Positions 60,255 to 64,000 of a stretch of 64,000 nt of DNA are shown one piece after another. The position numbers were made by a program, and so were the translations under genes. Each line of letters opens with the position of its first letter. Position 1 is the first letter of the stretch. The stretch covers positions 124,001 to 188,000 of the forward strand of contig CAYZWU010000002.1 in the NCBI GenBank assembly GCA_964482235.1, in the 5' to 3' direction. A model generated the notes under the pieces. It saw nothing but the letters and a program-made list of their open reading frames with translations. It was not told the origin of the DNA and ran no database searches. Origin of the DNA: CAYZWU01 sp964482235. Its GTDB lineage: Bacteria > Planctomycetota > B15-G4 > CAYZWU01.

Positions 60255-62658
60255 CTGTCTGTCCGATCCCTTCCCAGCGGCGGCCCGAAATCGCGTTCCT
60301 GATCGCGCCGATCAGCTCTCTTGTGTTGAACGGTTTCTGGAGATAGCCGAGCGCGCCTTCATTCTTCAGTACGGCAGTCATCTGCTCGTTCGGTCCGAAA
60401 CCTGTCATGAAAACGGCTTTCACGTCCGGATCGATCTCCCTGAGGCGATGGAAGAACTTGGAGCCGTCCAGCTCCGGCATCATCATGTCGATGAGGACCA
60501 GGTCGAACCGCCACCCCTCCTTCTCGTAGAAGCTGAGCGCTTCCTTTCCGCTGGTTCTCGATTCCACCTCGAAACCGTTGTTCACCAGGATCGTTGTGAC
60601 CACGTCGAGGACGACCTCCTCGTCATCGACAAGGAGAATGCTGCCGCAGCTCCTCTCCCGCCCATCCCGGTCACGCTCCCTCGCCTCGATCTCTTCGTCG
60701 AGTGCGAGAGGGAAGTGAAGGACGAAGATCGATCCCTTTCCATCGTTGCTGTCGACCTGGACGAAACCGCCGTGGCTCGTCACCACGCCGTGGACAAAGG
60801 CCAACCCCATGCCTGATTCGCTCTCCGGCCTCTTCGTGGTGAAGAACGGTTCGAAGATGCGATCGCGAATCGCCTCGGGGATCCCGGAGCCGGTGTCCGA
60901 GACGGAAAGCGCCAGGTAGGGGCCCGGCGCCAGATCTCCATCTCTGCGGCACTGCCTTCCATCCAGGTCGACGGTCGCCGTGCTGAAGGTGAGCTCGCCG
61001 CCGTCGGGCATGGCATCGCATGCATTGTGCGCGATGTTCATGAGGACGTGCTTGATCAGGTCGGGATCGCCCATGACCGTCGCCTTCTTGGCGCCCAGCT
61101 CCTGCGTGATCCCGATCGCGTTGCTGATGGAACGATCGAGCAGCGTCGTGACCTGCTGGATGATCTCGTGCAGATCAACGGCCACGCTCTGCCGCTGCCC
61201 CTTGCCGGCAAATCCCAGCAGCCGCCGGTTCAGGCCGGAGGCCCGCTCCACGGCGCGGTCGATGCTGAGGACCGCCTCGTGCTCGGGGCTTCCGGGCTCG
61301 GTGCGCGACAGGAGCAGGCCGGCACCGGCCTGCATTCCCGTGAGCAGGATCTTGAAATCATGGGCCAGTCCTTCGGCGAACCGTGTGGCGGCATCCAGCC
61401 TGTCGGCCTGCCGGCCCTGTTCGATCCTGTTCTTGCGCCTGGAGATGTCGCGGACAACGGCCTGCAGGACCCTGCTGCCCTGGTGGTCGAAGCTGCTGAG
61501 AAGAACTTCCGCCGGAAAGGGACGTCCGTTTATCCCGGTCATGGTCCACTCGAAGAAAGCGGAGCCCCCGGCAAGCGCTTTCTCGACCTCTTTCTTGATC
61601 CAGTCGCTCGAGCTTTGACCGTCCGGTTGTTCGACGGGGGTGATCTCATGAAGCCTCCTGGCTGCCAGATCCTCGGTGGTCCGGCAGTCGAACATCCTTC
61701 TCGCCGCCCCGTTGCCGTCGAGGATCAGATCGCGCTCGAGGATCAGGACCGCATCGCGCGAGCTCTCGAAGAGAGTCCGGAAAAGCTCCTCGCTCCGCTG
61801 CAGCCTGTCCTGCGTCGACTGGAGAGCCATGTTGCGCTGCTCCAGCTCGACTTCGATCTTCTTGAATGCCGTGATGTCGTTCACCACTCCATGGAAATGA
61901 AGCGGCATGCCCTGCGAATCGAGCTCGATCGCGGCCTCGTCGTGCACCCACACCTCGCGTCCGTCCTTGTGGAGCACGCGGTACTCCATGACGAACGGCC
62001 TGCCCGTCCTGTGGCAGTCGTCCATTTCCGAGCAGACCTGGTCGAGATCGTTCGGGTGGATCCTCTTTCTCCAGATGAGGGGATCGGCCAGGCATTCATC
62101 CCCCGTGTAGCCGATGACCTGTTCGATCTGGGGGCTGACGAAGAGGAGCGTGGCGTTCTTGTCGAGTTTCGCCTTGTAGATCACGGCCGTGATCTTCTCG
62201 ACCAGGCTCCTGTACTCGTTCTCGGCGCGGACCAGCTCCTTCTCCATCTGAAGAAACCGTTCCCGGCCGTGGATGGTGCGCTTGAAGTAGATAACGGTGT
62301 AGATCGCCAATCCCGTGACGATCAGGCCGGGGAAATCGGAGATCGCCTCGGCCGCCGGCGTGTCATACATGACATCGGCCCTGATCAGGAGGATCAGCGC
62401 CTGGCGCATCGCCATGAGGAAGAACATGACCGCCAGTGGGAGCACGAGAATGGAGTGGCTCCTGAGAAAGACGAAGATCGCGAGCCCGCAGGCCGCAGCG
62501 CTCAGGCCGATCGAGAAGACGAGGAACGGCGAGGGATGGATCATCCAGAAAATGATCGTGAGGCAGACGAGAGCCAGGATCGACGAGATAATGACGATCC
62601 GCGGCACGCTCGGGGAGTGGAGCTCCCCGGAATCGCAAGAGTACGATTGGGCTGTCAT
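60160..62658 (-). CDS. Membrane hybrid histidine kinase with PAS domains and receiver
   Basis: The product has 832 residues. About four hydrophobic helices (residues 18-130) form the membrane part. PAS1 (about 150-270) ends in MPLHFHGVVNDITAFKK and PAS2 (about 300-415) in VLQAVVRDISRRKN. The phosphorylated His is in GLAHDFKILLTGM (near residue 433), the N box in NIAHNACDAMPDGG, and the G boxes are DTGSGIPEAI and GMGLAFVHGVV. A REC domain ends the protein, with VDDEE and the acceptor Asp in VLIDMMMPELDG (near 722). The signal is unknown. Its last 95 nt overlap the protease gene, so both are cotranscribed. It is divergent from the PhoH gene. Confidence 0.92.
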   Translation of the reverse strand: MTAQSYSCDSGELHSPSVPRIVIISSILALVCLTIIFWMIHPSPFLVFSIGLSAAACGLAIFVFLRSHSILVLPLAVMFFLMAMRQALILLIRADVMYDTPAAEAISDFPGLIVTGLAIYTVIYFKRTIHGRERFLQMEKELVRAENEYRSLVEKITAVIYKAKLDKNATLLFVSPQIEQVIGYTGDECLADPLIWRKRIHPNDLDQVCSEMDDCHRTGRPFVMEYRVLHKDGREVWVHDEAAIELDSQGMPLHFHGVVNDITAFKKIEVELEQRNMALQSTQDRLQRSEELFRTLFESSRDAVLILERDLILDGNGAARRMFDCRTTEDLAARRLHEITPVEQPDGQSSSDWIKKEVEKALAGGSAFFEWTMTGINGRPFPAEVLLSSFDHQGSRVLQAVVRDISRRKNRIEQGRQADRLDAATRFAEGLAHDFKILLTGMQAGAGLLLSRTEPGSPEHEAVLSIDRAVERASGLNRRLLGFAGKGQRQSVAVDLHEIIQQVTTLLDRSISNAIGITQELGAKKATVMGDPDLIKHVLMNIAHNACDAMPDGGELTFSTATVDLDGRQCRRDGDLAPGPYLALSVSDTGSGIPEAIRDRIFEPFFTTKRPESESGMGLAFVHGVVTSHGGFVQVDSNDGKGSIFVLHFPLALDEEIEARERDRDGRERSCGSILLVDDEEVVLDVVTTILVNNGFEVESRTSGKEALSFYEKEGWRFDLVLIDMMMPELDGSKFFHRLREIDPDVKAVFMTGFGPNEQMTAVLKNEGALGYLQKPFNTRELIGAIRNAISGRRWEGIGQTDDEEWEPTGDRKRAEVEEMSRTGTGQHHPER

Positions 62659-62703
62659 CAGCAGAATCTCCTATGTATTGATTGCTGAGTCTCTTATCGG
62701 CAC

Positions 62704-62739
62704 TGCGGCTCCCCAAGTTCATGCGGCTCCCCAAGTTCA
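62704..62739. repeat. 18-bp tandem duplication
   Basis: Two exact copies of TGCGGCTCCCCAAGTTCA (62704-62721 and 62722-62739) lie in the 214-bp gap between the divergent kinase and PhoH genes. It may be a recent slippage event or a doubled operator. Confidence 0.7.
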
Positions 62740-62872
62740 TACAGTTCCGGCTTTTCCACACTTTTTTCACAGGCCTGACCGGAGATTTTTGCGGCTGGTC
62801 GGAGCTCTGGAGGCTTGAAAAATCGGTGCAGAGCGATGACACTTGGCAGGATCTTATTAAGGATGAAGCACC

Positions 62873-64000
62873 ATGTCGGACAGTAGAAAGATCGTGGTTC
62901 TCGATACCAACGTGATCCTCCACGATTCATCCTGCATCTACGAGTTCCAGGAGAACGACATCGTCATCCCGATCGCCGTCCTGGAGGAGCTCGACCGGTT
63001 CAAGAAGGGCAACGATTCGCTGAACTACCACGCCCGGGAGTTCGTGAGGGCTCTCGATGCGATCAGCGGGGACAAGCTCTTCGACAGCGGAGTGCGGATA
63101 GGCCCGGACCACGGCCGGCTGATCATCAAGCTCGAGCAGGAGTTCCACAGCGACGTGGCGCTCAACTTCTCCAGGGACAAGCGCGATCACCACATCCTGA
63201 ACACGGCCTACCTCCTCGCCAGCGACAACCCCGACACGCCTGTCATCCTGGTGACAAACGACGTGAACCTCCGGATGAAGGCGAAGTCGATCGGCCTGAT
63301 GTCGCAGCCCTACACGTCGGGCCGGGTCACGGACCTGTCCTCCCTCTATTCGGGCAGGAGGATCGAGGAGAACGTGTCCGAGGAGCTGATCGACAGGATG
63401 TACGAGCCGCCCTACGAGATCGACATCGGCGATCTCGAGCTGGAGGATCCGCTCCTGCCCAACGAGTTCCTGATCATGCGCAACACCAGGAAGTCCGCCC
63501 TTGCCACCTACCAGCCGATGACGGAGAAGCTGCGCCGCGTGGACAAGATCCCGGTCTATGGCATCACGCCGCGCAACGCGGAGCAGACCTTTGCGCTCAA
63601 CGCCCTGCTGAACGACGACATCCGCCTCGTCACTCTTTCGGGCAAAGCCGGCACGGGAAAGACCCTCCTGACCCTGGCCGCGGCGCTGGAGCGAAGAAAG
63701 AACTATCGGCAGATCTACCTGGCCAGGCCGGTGGTCCCCCTCAGCAACAAGGATCTCGGCTACCTGCCCGGCGACATCCAGTCGAAGCTCGATCCTTACA
63801 TGCAGCCCCTCTACGACAACCTGGGCGTTATCCAGAACCAGTTCAACAGCACCGATGCCAAGCACCAGCGGATCCAGGAGCTCCTCGAGGAGGAGAAGCT
63901 CGTGATCTCGCCTCTCTCATACATCCGCGGACGCAGCCTGGTGAAGATCTTCTTCATCGTGGACGAGGCGCAGAACCTGACTTCCCACGAGGTCAAGACG
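62873..64000 (+). CDS. PIN domain-PhoH family ATPase, 3' end outside the window
   Basis: The 376 codons present encode an N-terminal PIN nuclease domain and the start of a PhoH ATPase. The PIN acidic residues are visible in VVLDTNVILHD, VLEELDRFKKG, RDKRDHHIL and VTNDVNLRMKA. The ATPase Walker A is LSGKAGTGKTLLTLAAAL, followed by VPLSNKDLGYLPGD and Walker B IFFIVDEAQNLT. PIN-PhoH proteins (YlaK-like) are thought to be RNA helicase/nucleases active in RNA processing. The ATG at 62873 gives MSDSRKIVVLDTNV, as in the family. About 60-80 residues are probably missing on the right. Confidence 0.92.
   Translation, partial: MSDSRKIVVLDTNVILHDSSCIYEFQENDIVIPIAVLEELDRFKKGNDSLNYHAREFVRALDAISGDKLFDSGVRIGPDHGRLIIKLEQEFHSDVALNFSRDKRDHHILNTAYLLASDNPDTPVILVTNDVNLRMKAKSIGLMSQPYTSGRVTDLSSLYSGRRIEENVSEELIDRMYEPPYEIDIGDLELEDPLLPNEFLIMRNTRKSALATYQPMTEKLRRVDKIPVYGITPRNAEQTFALNALLNDDIRLVTLSGKAGTGKTLLTLAAALERRKNYRQIYLARPVVPLSNKDLGYLPGDIQSKLDPYMQPLYDNLGVIQNQFNSTDAKHQRIQELLEEEKLVISPLSYIRGRSLVKIFFIVDEAQNLTSHEVKT

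Overview
This 64 kb window is high-GC, gene-dense bacterial chromosome with short intergenic gaps and no rRNA, tRNA, CRISPR array, transposase or phage gene that I could find. Sec-type signal peptides, chemoreceptors with periplasmic sensor domains, ECF sigma factors paired with Ser/Thr kinases and large secreted beta-propeller proteins point to an environmental, diderm-type bacterium. Mevalonate-pathway genes, an 11-subunit complex I without the NADH module and an Mvh-type [NiFe] hydrogenase with HdrA suggest an uncultivated, hydrogen- or ferredoxin-using lineage, possibly near the FCB group or a neighbouring candidate phylum. The window alone does not allow a firm assignment. At least five genes look interrupted (two in-frame TGA codons, two frameshifts, one internal collapse). 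This is compatible with consensus errors in an assembled metagenome or with real decay.

Layout: 1-2.8 kb carries two mevalonate-pathway genes (mvaD, cut by the left edge, and mvaK2) around a small secreted protein. 2.9-11.8 kb carries a DUF362 ferredoxin protein, a DNRLRE secreted protein, a glycosyltransferase, a sirtuin, arginine decarboxylase (speA) and a B12-binding radical SAM protein. 12-15.8 kb is one large gene fusing an ECF sigma factor, a membrane helix and a long series of extracytoplasmic beta-sandwich domains. 15.8-22.7 kb carries adenosine deaminase, a tandem pair of secreted paralogues, an ECF sigma factor, a LysE exporter, a zinc alcohol dehydrogenase and queD. 22.9-33.8 kb is nuoABCDHIJKLMN.

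34-42.3 kb is a chemosensory cluster (cheW, cheR-TPR, cheW, mcp, cheA-REC, cheB). It runs straight into mvhD-mvhG-mvhA-hdrA (42.3-47.1 kb). In the assembled sequence hdrA has lost most of its C-terminal ferredoxin domain. 47.2-52.5 kb holds two TusA-like sulfur carriers flanking a second chemoreceptor, a truncated isochorismatase, a second DUF362 ferredoxin protein and a methyltransferase. 52.6-55.2 kb is a secreted BNR-repeat protein split by an in-frame TGA. 56-59.7 kb is a coupled ECF sigma factor and Ser/Thr kinase-TPR pair. 59.8-64 kb holds a hydrogenase maturation protease, a hybrid histidine kinase and the start of a PIN-PhoH ATPase.

The most distinctive unexplained structure is a family of four long palindromic elements (about 94-107 bp, arms of 31-37 bp) between 47.4 and 59.8 kb. 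Three lie at convergent gene ends. The two arms change together between copies so that pairing is kept, and one copy is inverted relative to the others. It may be a non-autonomous mobile hairpin or a bidirectional terminator family.
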